Positions 44,406-53,146 of a DNA stretch of 64,000 nucleotides are shown here, one piece after another (positions within the stretch are counted from its first letter, which is position 1; every line of letters starts with the position of its first letter). The position numbers and the translations under genes were made by a program. Below the pieces are notes generated by a model, which searched no databases, was not told the DNA's origin, and saw nothing but the letters and a program-made list of their open reading frames with translations. The stretch is taken from contig NZ_LT629788.1 of NCBI RefSeq assembly GCF_900105805.1, forward strand, positions 4,154,001 through 4,218,000, in the 5' to 3' direction. Origin of the DNA: Pseudomonas moraviensis. Lineage in GTDB: Bacteria > Pseudomonadota > Gammaproteobacteria > Pseudomonadales > Pseudomonadaceae.

Positions 44406-46508
44406 TCAGGTCCGCGACTCCTGCGGCACCTCAGCCGCCACCACCGCCCCCTCCTCCTGCCGCTTCGGCAAAAAGACGTGCTGTGGATAAGTCTGCGCAA
44501 AATGCACATTTGCAGTGTTATCCACAAGCTTCTTCAAGCGCTGGTTGAACGCCCGGCTCACCGCATATTGCCCACCGGACACCGTGCGAAATTGCGCCGT
44601 CAGTACCACGCCGTTGAGATCCATCCTGTCCACCCCGAACACATCCAGCGGCCCTTGCAGGTTGTACTTGAGGAACGGGTCTTCGCGGATCGAATCGCCG
44701 GCCTCGCGGATCAGCTCGATGGCCTTGTCGACGTCGGTGTCGTAAGTGAACTGCACCGAGAAAAACGCGAAGGCAAACTGGCGTGACTGGTTGGTCACAG
44801 CCTTGATCTGACCGAATGGCACCGAGTGCACAAAACCCTTGCCGTCACGCAGGCGCAGGGTGCGGATGGTCAAGCCTTCCACAGTGCCGGCATGGCCGGA
44901 ATCCAGCACCACCCAGTCGCCAATCGACAGGGTGTCTTCGATGATGATGAACAGCCCGGTGATCACATCCTGCACCAGTTGCTGCGAACCGAAACCGATG
45001 GCCAGACCGACCACACCGGCACCAGCCAGAAGCGGCGCGACGTTGATGCCAAGATTGGCCATGGTAGTGATCGCGCAGATCACCACGAGGATGATTTTGA
45101 TCGCATTGCGCAACAACGGCAGGATGGTTTTCACCCGCGTGCTCGGCTGGCGTGCCGCGCGTTTGCTGACCGGCGGTTTCAGCGCTTCCTGAATCGCCGT
45201 GTCGAGCACGACCCACAGCAACCACGTCACCAGGAAGATCAGGCCGATACTGCTCAAGGCATTGCTGATCGCCCGGCCCACCGTGCTGCTCTGGGCGAAA
45301 TCGAGCAATGACACGCCCCAGATCCGCCCGAGAATATCGATGAACACAATCGCCATGACGATGCGCAGCAAGGCATGCAACAGGCTGAGAAAGCGTTCCT
45401 TGTAGGCACTGCTGCGCTGGAGCGCCTCGGCCTTGCGCGACTTGAACAGGTGCTGCAACACAGTGCTGAGGAATACCGTGGCGATCAGCAGCACGGTGGT
45501 GAACAAGGCGCAGCGCAGGGCTTTCTGATTGTCCTCGCCGATGCCGATCAGACTGACCGCCGAGACCAGCACCATGAGCACGATCGGCCAGTACCACAAC
45601 CCGGAAAATATCCGCAGCGACTCTTGCAGCGACGGTTGTTTCAAACGCTGGGCCAACGGGCGATTGCGGATCAGATGGGCCACCGGCCGGCGCAGGCGGA
45701 TCACCAGCAAACCGAAAATCACCGAGGCGATCAGCCCGGTGAACACGGCGATACTGCTGGTGATATTGCCGCCCAGTTGCCGGGCGATCTGCGGGCTGGT
45801 CAGGGCATCACTGAGAGCAGCGAGAAAACCGATCAGGAACAGCGGTCGCGGACAGTATTCACGGATAATTCGCGCGGCGGTGCGTTTGTGGCCGACGTTG
45901 AACATCACCACGACGCACAACAACATCGACGTGGAAAAGATACCGCTGCTGGTGGCGTAGGCCAGACATAGCGCCAGCGCGCGCCCCACTGAACCTTGCA
46001 GAAAATGGCTGACATACAGCGTCAGCGGCAGGCAGATCAGTGCCGGCACGGTGTACGGCAGCACATAGCCGAGCAGGTCCTGACTGCGCTGGCGAGTGCG
46101 CAACCAGCGCCCCTCGCGCAGACGCTTGGCCAGCAGACTGCCAAGCACGGTCAACAGGGCGAAACTGCCCAGCCACACACCCGACAGCGTGAGGAAATCC
46201 CCGGCCACGCTCCAGCCCGAACGGTTCGACGGTTGCTTGACCAGCCGATCGACCTCATCCGCCGCGCGGTCAGCACGCAGCCGCCAGGCATCGACCAGGT
46301 GTTCGTTGAGATCGAGTTTTTCCTGCACGTCGTCGATGCTCGTACTGATCGCCCCGAGCAGACCGCCCTGCACCAGCGGTTCCGGTTCGGCGGGCTTTTC
46401 CGCCGTGTCAGCGGGAGCCGGAACGCCCGGCAGCGCGGCGGCCTGCGATGTGGTGACGCCGAAGCACAACAGCGCTCCCAGCAGAATGGCGATCCTGAAA
46501 TTGCGCAA
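44406..46508 (-). CDS. MscS-family mechanosensitive channel (YbiO-like)
   Basis: A 700-residue inner-membrane channel that opens under membrane tension to release solutes. A signal-like N-terminus (IAILLGALLCFGVTTSQAAA) is followed by a periplasmic coil, about ten helices, and the MscS core: the pore helix NLGINVAPLLAGAGVVGLAIGFGSQQ, then FIIIEDTLSIGDWVVLD and the cytoplasmic vestibule domain. I choose TTG at 46508, with GGAG directly upstream; the frame continues 72 codons further but through intergenic repeats. Size resembles E. coli YbiO. Confidence 0.85.
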   Translation of the reverse strand: MRNFRIAILLGALLCFGVTTSQAAALPGVPAPADTAEKPAEPEPLVQGGLLGAISTSIDDVQEKLDLNEHLVDAWRLRADRAADEVDRLVKQPSNRSGWSVAGDFLTLSGVWLGSFALLTVLGSLLAKRLREGRWLRTRQRSQDLLGYVLPYTVPALICLPLTLYVSHFLQGSVGRALALCLAYATSSGIFSTSMLLCVVVMFNVGHKRTAARIIREYCPRPLFLIGFLAALSDALTSPQIARQLGGNITSSIAVFTGLIASVIFGLLVIRLRRPVAHLIRNRPLAQRLKQPSLQESLRIFSGLWYWPIVLMVLVSAVSLIGIGEDNQKALRCALFTTVLLIATVFLSTVLQHLFKSRKAEALQRSSAYKERFLSLLHALLRIVMAIVFIDILGRIWGVSLLDFAQSSTVGRAISNALSSIGLIFLVTWLLWVVLDTAIQEALKPPVSKRAARQPSTRVKTILPLLRNAIKIILVVICAITTMANLGINVAPLLAGAGVVGLAIGFGSQQLVQDVITGLFIIIEDTLSIGDWVVLDSGHAGTVEGLTIRTLRLRDGKGFVHSVPFGQIKAVTNQSRQFAFAFFSVQFTYDTDVDKAIELIREAGDSIREDPFLKYNLQGPLDVFGVDRMDLNGVVLTAQFRTVSGGQYAVSRAFNQRLKKLVDNTANVHFAQTYPQHVFLPKRQEEGAVVAAEVPQESRT

Positions 46509-46576
46509 AACTCCGATCTCCCGTGGCTGAACAACCTGTAAGGAACTGATCGGTAATTGCCCGGCAAGTTCAAGAG

Positions 46577-46780
46577 CCCCCTCACCCCAGCCCTCTCCCC
46601 CAGGAGAGGGAGCCGACCGAGTTGCATGACCAAACTCACCAACTGCACGTCTTGAGTCGAACTCAAGTCCTGAAGACCATGAAGATCTGCTCCCTTCACA
46701 GTCGTACGCGATTTCAGGTGACATGAAGATCTGCTCCCTTCCCCCTCGCCACCTTGGGGGAGAGGGTTGGGGTGAGGGGG
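46577..46780. repeat. Inverted CCCTCTCCC-type repeats enclosing a 19-bp direct repeat
   Basis: Copies at 46577-46617 and 46740-46780 face each other. Between them CATGAAGATCTGCTCCCTT occurs twice (46678-46696 and 46722-46740). This occupies most of the 389-base gap between two divergent genes; no gene is seen there. Confidence 0.75.
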
Positions 46781-46897
46781 TGAGCTCTTGATCCTCGCTT
46801 CACCCGCGACCGTCCGTAACACCACCGAAACTTTCCCGCCCCCGGCGCAGTCATCACAGAACATCGGCAACACGAGGACTTTCTACGGGAGGATGGG

Positions 46898-47824
46898 ATG
46901 GCGACGATTCACATCGGTATTTCAGGCTGGCGCTACGCCCCGTGGCGCGGGGACTTCTACCCGAAGGGACTGGCGCAGAAGCGCGAATTGCAGTTCGCCT
47001 CTCGCGCGGTCAACAGCATTGAAATCAATGGATCGTTCTACGCCCTGCAACGACCCGAACGTTACGCCCAGTGGTACGCCGAAACCCCCGATGACTTCGT
47101 ATTCAGCGTCAAGGCGCCGCGCTTCATCACCCATGTGCGCCGCTTGCGCGAAATCGAAAAGCCGCTGGCGAATTTCTTTGCCTCAGGCGTGCTGGAGCTG
47201 AAGGAAAAACTCGGGCCGATCCTTTGGCAGTTTCCGCCCAACTTCAAATTCGACGCCGAGCGCTTCGACCAGTTTCTTGCGCAACTGCCCCACGATACCC
47301 AAGCCGCAGCCGCCCTCGCCCGCCAGCACGATTCGCATCTGCCCGGCCATGCCAGCGTCAAGGCCTGGCGCAAGAAACCGCTGCGCCATGCGGTGGAAAT
47401 CCGTCATGAAAGTTTCATCGACCCGCAATTCGTGCGCCTGCTCAAACGCTACAACACCGCACTGGTCATTGCCGACACCGCCGGCAAATGGCCGTACCGC
47501 GAAGACCTCACCAGCGACTTCGTCTATCTGCGCCTGCACGGCGCTGAAGAGCTCTACGCCAGCGGCTATTCCGAACAAGCACTCAAGCGCTGGGCCGAGC
47601 GCATCGACGCCTGGCATCACGGCAAACAGCCGGAGGACGCACATCTGATAGCCCCACGCCTGAAACCCCGCGCACGCAAATCCCGTGAAGTGTTCTGCTA
47701 CTTTGACAACGACATCAAAGTCCGCGCGCCCTACGACGCACGCAATCTGTTGCAGCGCTTCGACCTCGACCAAGACCTCGCCACAACTCCCGGGCAAGTC
47801 GCCGCTGAAGGAGTTCTGTCATGA
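46898..47824 (+). CDS. DUF72 (YecE-like) protein
   Basis: A 308-residue TIM-barrel protein of family DUF72: HIGISGWRYAPWRGDFYP, then INGSFYALQRPERYAQW, then GPILWQFPPNFKFD, then FVYLRLHG and CYFDNDI. No biochemical function is established for the family; related structures suggest a nucleic-acid or phosphate-related enzyme. It is first in a four-gene unit joined by 4-bp overlaps with ybhP, clsB and ybhN, so a link to membrane lipid work is possible. Identity as DUF72 is sure. Confidence 0.92.
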   Translation: MATIHIGISGWRYAPWRGDFYPKGLAQKRELQFASRAVNSIEINGSFYALQRPERYAQWYAETPDDFVFSVKAPRFITHVRRLREIEKPLANFFASGVLELKEKLGPILWQFPPNFKFDAERFDQFLAQLPHDTQAAAALARQHDSHLPGHASVKAWRKKPLRHAVEIRHESFIDPQFVRLLKRYNTALVIADTAGKWPYREDLTSDFVYLRLHGAEELYASGYSEQALKRWAERIDAWHHGKQPEDAHLIAPRLKPRARKSREVFCYFDNDIKVRAPYDARNLLQRFDLDQDLATTPGQVAAEGVLS

Positions 47825-48618
47825 GCATTCCCGAACCGGTCGGTTTTACCGACGAAGGCTCCGTGGTCTCACCCTCGGTGCGTACGTTCACTGTCCTGAC
47901 GGTCAATACCCACAAGGGCTTCACCGCGCTGAACCGGCGCTTCATCCTTCCGGAGTTGCGTGAAGCGGTGCGCAGCGTCGCCGCCGACGTGGTGTTTCTG
48001 CAGGAAGTCCACGGCACCCACGAGCAGCATCCGAAACGCTACGACAACTGGCCGACGATGCCGCAATACGAATTCCTCGCCGACAGCCTCTGGCCGCAGT
48101 TCGCCTACGGGCGCAACGCGGTGTACCCGGCGGGCGACCACGGCAATGCACTGCTGTCGAAATTCCAGATCATCCGCCACGACAACCTCGACGTATCGAT
48201 CAGCGGCCATGAAAACCGTGGCCTGCTGCACTGCGTGCTGCGCCTGCCCGGAGACGGCACCGAGGTGCATGCGATCTGCGTGCATCTGGGCCTGCGCGAA
48301 AGCCATCGCAATGCACAACTGGATCTGCTGCTGCAACGTCTCGCCGAATTGCCCGCCGATGCGCCGGTGATTGTCGCCGGCGACTTCAATGACTGGCGCC
48401 AGCGCGCCGATGCGCAGCTCAAGCCCTGTGGCCTGCGCGAAGTATTCGCCGAACACCACGGCAAACCGGCGCGCAGCTTTCCCGCGCGACTGCCAGCGCT
48501 GCGGCTCGACCGCATCTACGTGCGCAACCTCAAGGCCAGCCTGCCGAAAGTCTTGACCAACCGGCCCTGGTCACATCTTTCCGACCACGCACCGTTATCG
48601 GTGGAGATTGAACTATGA
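47821..48618 (+). CDS. ybhP: Endonuclease/exonuclease/phosphatase family protein (YbhP-like)
   Basis: A 265-residue metal-dependent phosphodiesterase or nuclease fold. Motifs run VVFLQEVHG (metal glutamate), GHENRGLLHC, AICVHLGLRESH, VIVAGDFNDWR (catalytic aspartate and asparagine) and SDHAPL (catalytic histidine), so the site is complete. Together with the next two genes it reproduces E. coli ybhP-clsB-ybhN, which suggests action on a phospholipid rather than DNA. It overlaps both neighbours by 4 bases. Confidence 0.9.
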   Translation: MSIPEPVGFTDEGSVVSPSVRTFTVLTVNTHKGFTALNRRFILPELREAVRSVAADVVFLQEVHGTHEQHPKRYDNWPTMPQYEFLADSLWPQFAYGRNAVYPAGDHGNALLSKFQIIRHDNLDVSISGHENRGLLHCVLRLPGDGTEVHAICVHLGLRESHRNAQLDLLLQRLAELPADAPVIVAGDFNDWRQRADAQLKPCGLREVFAEHHGKPARSFPARLPALRLDRIYVRNLKASLPKVLTNRPWSHLSDHAPLSVEIEL

Positions 48619-49889
48619 ACAGTGCGCCACTGGAAAAATCCGCCGTCGAACCGGTCACGCTGAACCCGCCGGTGCGCGAGCCCGGCCACGTTGACGTCGA
48701 GTATCAATGGCACAGCAATAACCGCGTAGAACTGCTGGAAAACGGCGAGGAATATTTCCCCCGTGTGTTCGAAGCGATGCGCGCGGCCAAGAGCGAAATT
48801 CTGCTGGAGACCTTCATCGTCTTCGAAGACAAGGTCGGCGCCGAGTTGCAGCAGATCCTCATCGAAGCCGCCCAGCGTGGCGTGCGCACCACGGTCAGCC
48901 TCGACGGCTTCGGCTGCGGCGAGCTGAGCACCGGCTATCTGTCGGCATTGAGCGATGCCGGCGTGCATCTGCAGATCTTCGATCCAGCGCCCAAGCACCT
49001 GGGCATCCGCACCAACTGGTTTCGCCGTTTGCACCGCAAGATCGTGGTGGTCGACGGTTTGATCGCGTTCATTGGCGGGATCAATTTTTCCGGCGATCAT
49101 TTGGCCGATTTCGGCCCTGAAGCCAAGCAGGATTATTCGGTGGAGATCCAGGGCCCGGTGGTCGCCGATATCCATCACTTCGCCCTGCTGCAAAGCGGTC
49201 GTCCGGGACGCGCGCGGTTTTGGTGGCAGCGTCGGCGCCAGCGTCTGGCGGAAATGGCTTTCACCGATCACGACGGCCAGGTACGGCTGGTGTTCCGCGA
49301 TAACGATCAACACAACACCGATATCGAAGACGTCTATCTGCAGGTGCTGCGCAAGGCCAAGCGCCGGGTGATCATCGCCAATGCCTACTTCTTCCCCGGT
49401 TACCGTTTGCTGCGCGAAATCCGCAACGCCGCCCGCCGAGGCGTCGATGTGCGGCTGATCCTGCAGGGCCAGCCAGACATGCTCGTCGCGAAACTGGCAG
49501 CGCGCATGACCTACGATTATCTGCTGCGCGCCGGCGTGCAGATTCATGAATATTGCCAACGCCCGCTGCACGGCAAAGTCGCGCTGGTCGACGATGACTG
49601 GAGCACCGTGGGCTCGAGCAATCTCGACCCGCTGAGCCTGTCGCTGAATCTGGAAGCCAACGTGCTGATCCGCGACCGCGCCTTCAATCAGCACCTGTAC
49701 GAACGCCTCGAAGACCTCAGCCAGAACCACTGCAAGGCCATGGACGCCAATCTGTTGCCGCGTGGACGGATCTGGCACATGACTGTGGGTTTTCTGGTGT
49801 TCCACTTCCTGCGGCACTTCCCGGCCATGGCCGGTTGGCTGCCGGCGCATAAACCGCGTCTGAAGCCTTTCCGAGGTGCGCGGCCATGA
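48615..49889 (+). CDS. clsB: Cardiolipin synthase B
   Basis: A phospholipase-D-type enzyme that makes cardiolipin from phosphatidylglycerol (ClsB can also exchange ethanolamine head groups). The 424 residues carry two HKD motifs: HRKIVVVDG (H140, K142, D147) and HGKVALVDD near residue 315, each followed by the glycine-rich partner (FIGGINFSGD, then VGSSNLDPLS). It lacks the N-terminal membrane helices of ClsA, matching E. coli ClsB (YbhO). Second-last in the unit. Confidence 0.94.
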   Translation: MNSAPLEKSAVEPVTLNPPVREPGHVDVEYQWHSNNRVELLENGEEYFPRVFEAMRAAKSEILLETFIVFEDKVGAELQQILIEAAQRGVRTTVSLDGFGCGELSTGYLSALSDAGVHLQIFDPAPKHLGIRTNWFRRLHRKIVVVDGLIAFIGGINFSGDHLADFGPEAKQDYSVEIQGPVVADIHHFALLQSGRPGRARFWWQRRRQRLAEMAFTDHDGQVRLVFRDNDQHNTDIEDVYLQVLRKAKRRVIIANAYFFPGYRLLREIRNAARRGVDVRLILQGQPDMLVAKLAARMTYDYLLRAGVQIHEYCQRPLHGKVALVDDDWSTVGSSNLDPLSLSLNLEANVLIRDRAFNQHLYERLEDLSQNHCKAMDANLLPRGRIWHMTVGFLVFHFLRHFPAMAGWLPAHKPRLKPFRGARP

Positions 49890-50872
49890 GTCATTCCGAA
49901 GTCCATTCCGATAGCCATTCGGCACCCGCGGCGCCGTCGAAATGGAGCCGCTGGAAACGTCCGCTGACGCTCCTGTTTTTCCTCGCGCTGATCGTCCTGC
50001 TGACAATGTTCGCCACCCGCATCGAATGGGCCGAGGTGCTGGAAACCCTCGCCGATTTCAAGGTGCGCACGCTGGTCATCGCTGCCAGCCTGACCCTGCT
50101 GAGCTTTCTGGTGTACGCCAGTTTCGACCTGATCGGCCGCACCTACATTCGTCAGGACCTGACGTGGAAGCAGATCCTGCCGGTGGGCATCATCAGCTAC
50201 GCCTTCAACCTCAACCTCAGCGCCTGGGTCGGCGGCATCGCCATGCGTTATCGGCTGTATTCGCGGCTCGGCGTAAGCAAGGGCAACATCGCCAAAATCC
50301 TCGGCCTGAGCCTGGCGACCAACTGGTTCGGCTACATGACCATCGCCGGTGTGGTCTTCAGCAGCGGTCTGGTGCGCATGCCGCCAGGCTGGAAACTCAG
50401 CAGTGACGCGCTGCAACTGGTGGGTGTGTTGTTGCTGTTGGTCAGTGCCGGGTACCTGGCGGCGTGTCAGTTTTCCAAGCGCCGCGAGTGGTCGATACGC
50501 GGCGTGGAAATCAACCTGCCGTCGCTGCGCATGGCGGTCCTGCAATTGCTGTTGGGCGCCTTGAACTGGTCGCTGATGGCGGCGGTGATTTTCACCTTGC
50601 TGCCGAGCAAACTGGATTATCCGCTGGTGCTCGGCGTGCTGTTGATCAGCGCGATCGCCGGGGTCATCACGCACATTCCAGCAGGGCTGGGTGTCCTTGA
50701 AGCGGTGTTTGTCGCGCTGCTGCAGCACGAAGCGTCGCGCGGCAGTCTGGTGGCGGGACTGCTGGCGTATCGGGCGATTTATTTTCTGTTGCCGCTGCTG
50801 ATTACGGTGGTGATGTATCTGGTGGTGGAGGCCAAGGCCAAGGCGCTGCGGATCGAGAAAAAACCGTCCTGA
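49886..50872 (+). CDS. ybhN: YbhN-like membrane protein (lysylphosphatidylglycerol synthase TM family)
   Basis: A 328-residue inner-membrane protein with about eight helices, related to the transmembrane half of MprF: FDLIGRTYIRQDLTWKQ, then SYAFNLNLSAWVGGIAMRYRL, then ITHIPAGLGVLEAVFVALLQ. It lacks the aminoacyl-transferase half, so it is not a lysyl-PG synthase; a lipid flippase-like role fits the cardiolipin neighbourhood but is inferred. It is the last gene of the operon; a REP pair follows. Confidence 0.9.
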   Translation: MSHSEVHSDSHSAPAAPSKWSRWKRPLTLLFFLALIVLLTMFATRIEWAEVLETLADFKVRTLVIAASLTLLSFLVYASFDLIGRTYIRQDLTWKQILPVGIISYAFNLNLSAWVGGIAMRYRLYSRLGVSKGNIAKILGLSLATNWFGYMTIAGVVFSSGLVRMPPGWKLSSDALQLVGVLLLLVSAGYLAACQFSKRREWSIRGVEINLPSLRMAVLQLLLGALNWSLMAAVIFTLLPSKLDYPLVLGVLLISAIAGVITHIPAGLGVLEAVFVALLQHEASRGSLVAGLLAYRAIYFLLPLLITVVMYLVVEAKAKALRIEKKPS

Positions 50873-50897
50873 GAGAGTTGTTGAATGGGAAATTGCA

Positions 50898-50965
50898 ATC
50901 GCGAGCAGGCTCACTCCTACAGGGGGAACGCATTCCAAATGTAGGAGTGAGCCTGCTCGCGATAG
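50898..50965. repeat. REP pair (BIME) between convergent genes
   Basis: Inverted copies of TCGCGAGCAGGCTCACTCCTA about 22 bases apart, just after ybhN. Confidence 0.9.
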
Positions 50966-50986
50966 CGTCCGCAAGACCACCGAAAA

Positions 50987-51745
50987 TCATCTGGATTGGA
51001 TAATGCTCAACCGCTCCCCCACCACCATCTCGGTAATCCAGTCCACCAGGATCGACGTGTAGGCCTGCTGCGACACCGGATCACTCAATGCGTGATCGGC
51101 GCCATCGATGATCCGGTGAGTCAACGAGTGAGTCTGCTGACACGCTGCGCGGTAACTCATGATCGTCGCGTGAGGTACGAAGTCGTCGGTTTCCGACTCC
51201 ACCAGCAGCACGTCACCGGTGAATTGCGAACAGGCGTGCAAGGCGCGATTGCTGTCGGCACGCACCAGCGTATTGCGATAATCGCGCAGATCGGCCTTGT
51301 CCAGATCGCGCTTGGGCGTGTGCCACTGTTCATCGCGGTACAGCGCCGGCACGCGCAGCGCCAGCCAGCGCACCGGGCGCAATGAGGTCAGGATCGAAGC
51401 CAGATAACCGCCATAACTGGTGCCGACCACGGCGATCGCCGAGGTGTCGAGGGCCGGGTGCGCCAGCAGGCGATCATAGGCTGCCAGCAAGTCACGCAGA
51501 TTATCCTCACGGGTCACGCGGGACAGGGGAATCCCGGTGCCGCCGGTATGCCCGCGCAGGTCGAAGGTCAGGCATACGCAACCCAGGCCGGCAATGCCTT
51601 TGGCCCGTTCCAGATCGCGCTCCTGACTGCCGCCCCAACCATGGACGAACAACACCCCCGGGACTTTCGATTTGGGACTGAGAAAAGTCCCGCTCATCTG
51701 TTCGTCATCGATGTCGATTTGAATGCTTTCGCTTCTAGCCGTCAT
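50987..51745 (-). CDS. Alpha/beta hydrolase (dienelactone hydrolase/peptidase-like)
   Basis: A 252-residue cytoplasmic serine hydrolase. The oxyanion region is FVHGWGGSQ, the nucleophile elbow GTSYGG holds S110, the aspartate probably lies in ESETDDFVPH and the histidine in GADHALSD, so the triad is complete. The LRGHTGGTG segment is typical of small esterase/peptidase-like members. It overlaps the DUF3182 gene by 11 bases and should be co-translated with it. The substrate is unknown. Confidence 0.85.
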   Translation of the reverse strand: MTARSESIQIDIDDEQMSGTFLSPKSKVPGVLFVHGWGGSQERDLERAKGIAGLGCVCLTFDLRGHTGGTGIPLSRVTREDNLRDLLAAYDRLLAHPALDTSAIAVVGTSYGGYLASILTSLRPVRWLALRVPALYRDEQWHTPKRDLDKADLRDYRNTLVRADSNRALHACSQFTGDVLLVESETDDFVPHATIMSYRAACQQTHSLTHRIIDGADHALSDPVSQQAYTSILVDWITEMVVGERLSIIQSR

Positions 51746-52844
51746 AGGATTGGACCGTCACATATTTGAGAAGAAACGCGCTGTTTTCCGCCGGGCCGCG
51801 ATAGACCTCGATGGCGTCCGCCGGCAGCGCCTGATCGATATAGGTTTCCACCGACGACACGCGGATGGCGCGCATCTGTGGATCGTTGACGAAGCTTTGC
51901 AACGCGGCCACTTCAGCACTGCTGGCGCCGCCCATGCGCCAGGATTGTTCGAGCACGCCGCTGCGCTGGTTGCCGTCGGCGTCCAGGCCTTGGGCGATAT
52001 CGTAATTGCGCCGCGAGGCGAAGAAGCGTGGGTAGGCTTCGTCAGCAGCGCTGTCGAATACCTGCGCCTGTTCGATGGCCAGGCGCACATCATCGGGCAG
52101 ATCCAGCGCGAGCAACGCGTCATAGCCGCCCTGCACCACCAGCAGGTTCGAACCGCCGTAGACCTCTTCGCCGTGACCGTCCTCGGTCAAGTATTGATCA
52201 CCGCAGTAACTCAAGACCTTGCCGCCGATAAACGACTGGCCGACGCTATGGGTGACCACGTTGCGCAAGTCCTGCTCCAGCACTACGCCGTCACTGAACA
52301 AACTTTGTGCTTCGGGGCGCGCGAGGATTTCATCGAACGCGTCGAGGCTCTTGATCACTTCCTGGCCGCGACCGGCGCACGCGTGAATCGGTTTCAAGCG
52401 AATCGGCCCGGCGTACAGCAGATGCTCGGCGGCGGGCCGCGCATCTTCCAGGGCGAATACGCTGAGACCATCGAGTACTACGTTGCGCACCCGCTCCGAG
52501 AACAGCGGCGACCAGCCCTGCGGCGCCTGCGCCAGATGGCTGCGCAGGCCGTGGCTGATCGCTTTGGTGCAGATGAAATCGTATTCGACGTAGCCGCCCC
52601 ACAAGTCATCAGGGCCTTTGATGCCCAGCGCTTGAGCATGGGCGGCGCCGACGATGGTTTGCGTCGGCAGCAGGTACAGTTCGCGGCCTGAATGTTTCGC
52701 CGGATCGTAACTGCCGCCGAATTTGCAGCCGAGAATCTGCGCCAGCCAGCGCGCCAGGGCCTTGTTGGTCTCGACTTCATGTCGCGGCGCCTCGGCACGC
52801 ACCGAATGGGCCACGACGATTTTCTTGCTGGGTGTCGGGGTCAT
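51735..52844 (-). CDS. DUF3182 protein (probable ATP-grasp fold)
   Basis: A 369-residue cytoplasmic protein of family DUF3182. The order of segments (GPIRLKPIHACAGRGQEVI, then DGVVLEQDLRN, then YGGSNLLVVQGG, then RRNYDIAQGLDADGNQRSG) looks like an ATP-grasp ligase, with the lysine in RLKP and a late RxNYD acidic site. Some relatives are called biotin carboxylase-like. It pairs with the hydrolase downstream. No substrate can be proposed; the fold call is inference. Confidence 0.75.
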   Translation of the reverse strand: MTPTPSKKIVVAHSVRAEAPRHEVETNKALARWLAQILGCKFGGSYDPAKHSGRELYLLPTQTIVGAAHAQALGIKGPDDLWGGYVEYDFICTKAISHGLRSHLAQAPQGWSPLFSERVRNVVLDGLSVFALEDARPAAEHLLYAGPIRLKPIHACAGRGQEVIKSLDAFDEILARPEAQSLFSDGVVLEQDLRNVVTHSVGQSFIGGKVLSYCGDQYLTEDGHGEEVYGGSNLLVVQGGYDALLALDLPDDVRLAIEQAQVFDSAADEAYPRFFASRRNYDIAQGLDADGNQRSGVLEQSWRMGGASSAEVAALQSFVNDPQMRAIRVSSVETYIDQALPADAIEVYRGPAENSAFLLKYVTVQSYDG

Positions 52845-53036
52845 GCGTTCCCCTTTTCATCAGTCGATGGGTTCACTCACGGAAATTGCAGAGATCAGGC
52901 CAATCATCGATCTCAACAAACCGCCCGGTAATCGGGTGTTTGCCGCCGAAGTGCTGGCATCGCGCCTGTTTCAAACTGCACGACGGCGGGTAAAACTCCG
53001 GCAAATTGCACGATCCCGCGCCTCAGCGCATTCCCC

Positions 53037-53126
53037 TGTAGGAGTGAGCCTGCTCGCGATAGCGGTATCTCATCCAACACGAATGGTGACTGACCCACCG
53101 CTATCGCGAGCAGGCTCACTCCTACA
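53037..53126. repeat. REP pair (BIME) with conserved linker
   Basis: Inverted TGTAGGAGTGAGCC units; the linker contains GACTGACCCACCGC as at 34.1 and 56.4 kb. The rest of the 302-base gap 52845-53146 (bases 52845-53036) shows no gene or other element I can support. Confidence 0.9.
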
Positions 53127-53146
53127 GTAGTTCATCGTTGCCTGGG

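Noticed and set aside
46509..46724. N-terminal extension of the MscS-type channel
   Set aside because: The frame is open for 72 more codons but runs through intergenic repeats, and the signal-like segment and GGAG support TTG at 46508.
52845..53036. Possible small gene between DUF3182 and the GlxA-type regulator
   Set aside because: Frames here either run into the REP pair or lack ribosome sites and protein-like composition.
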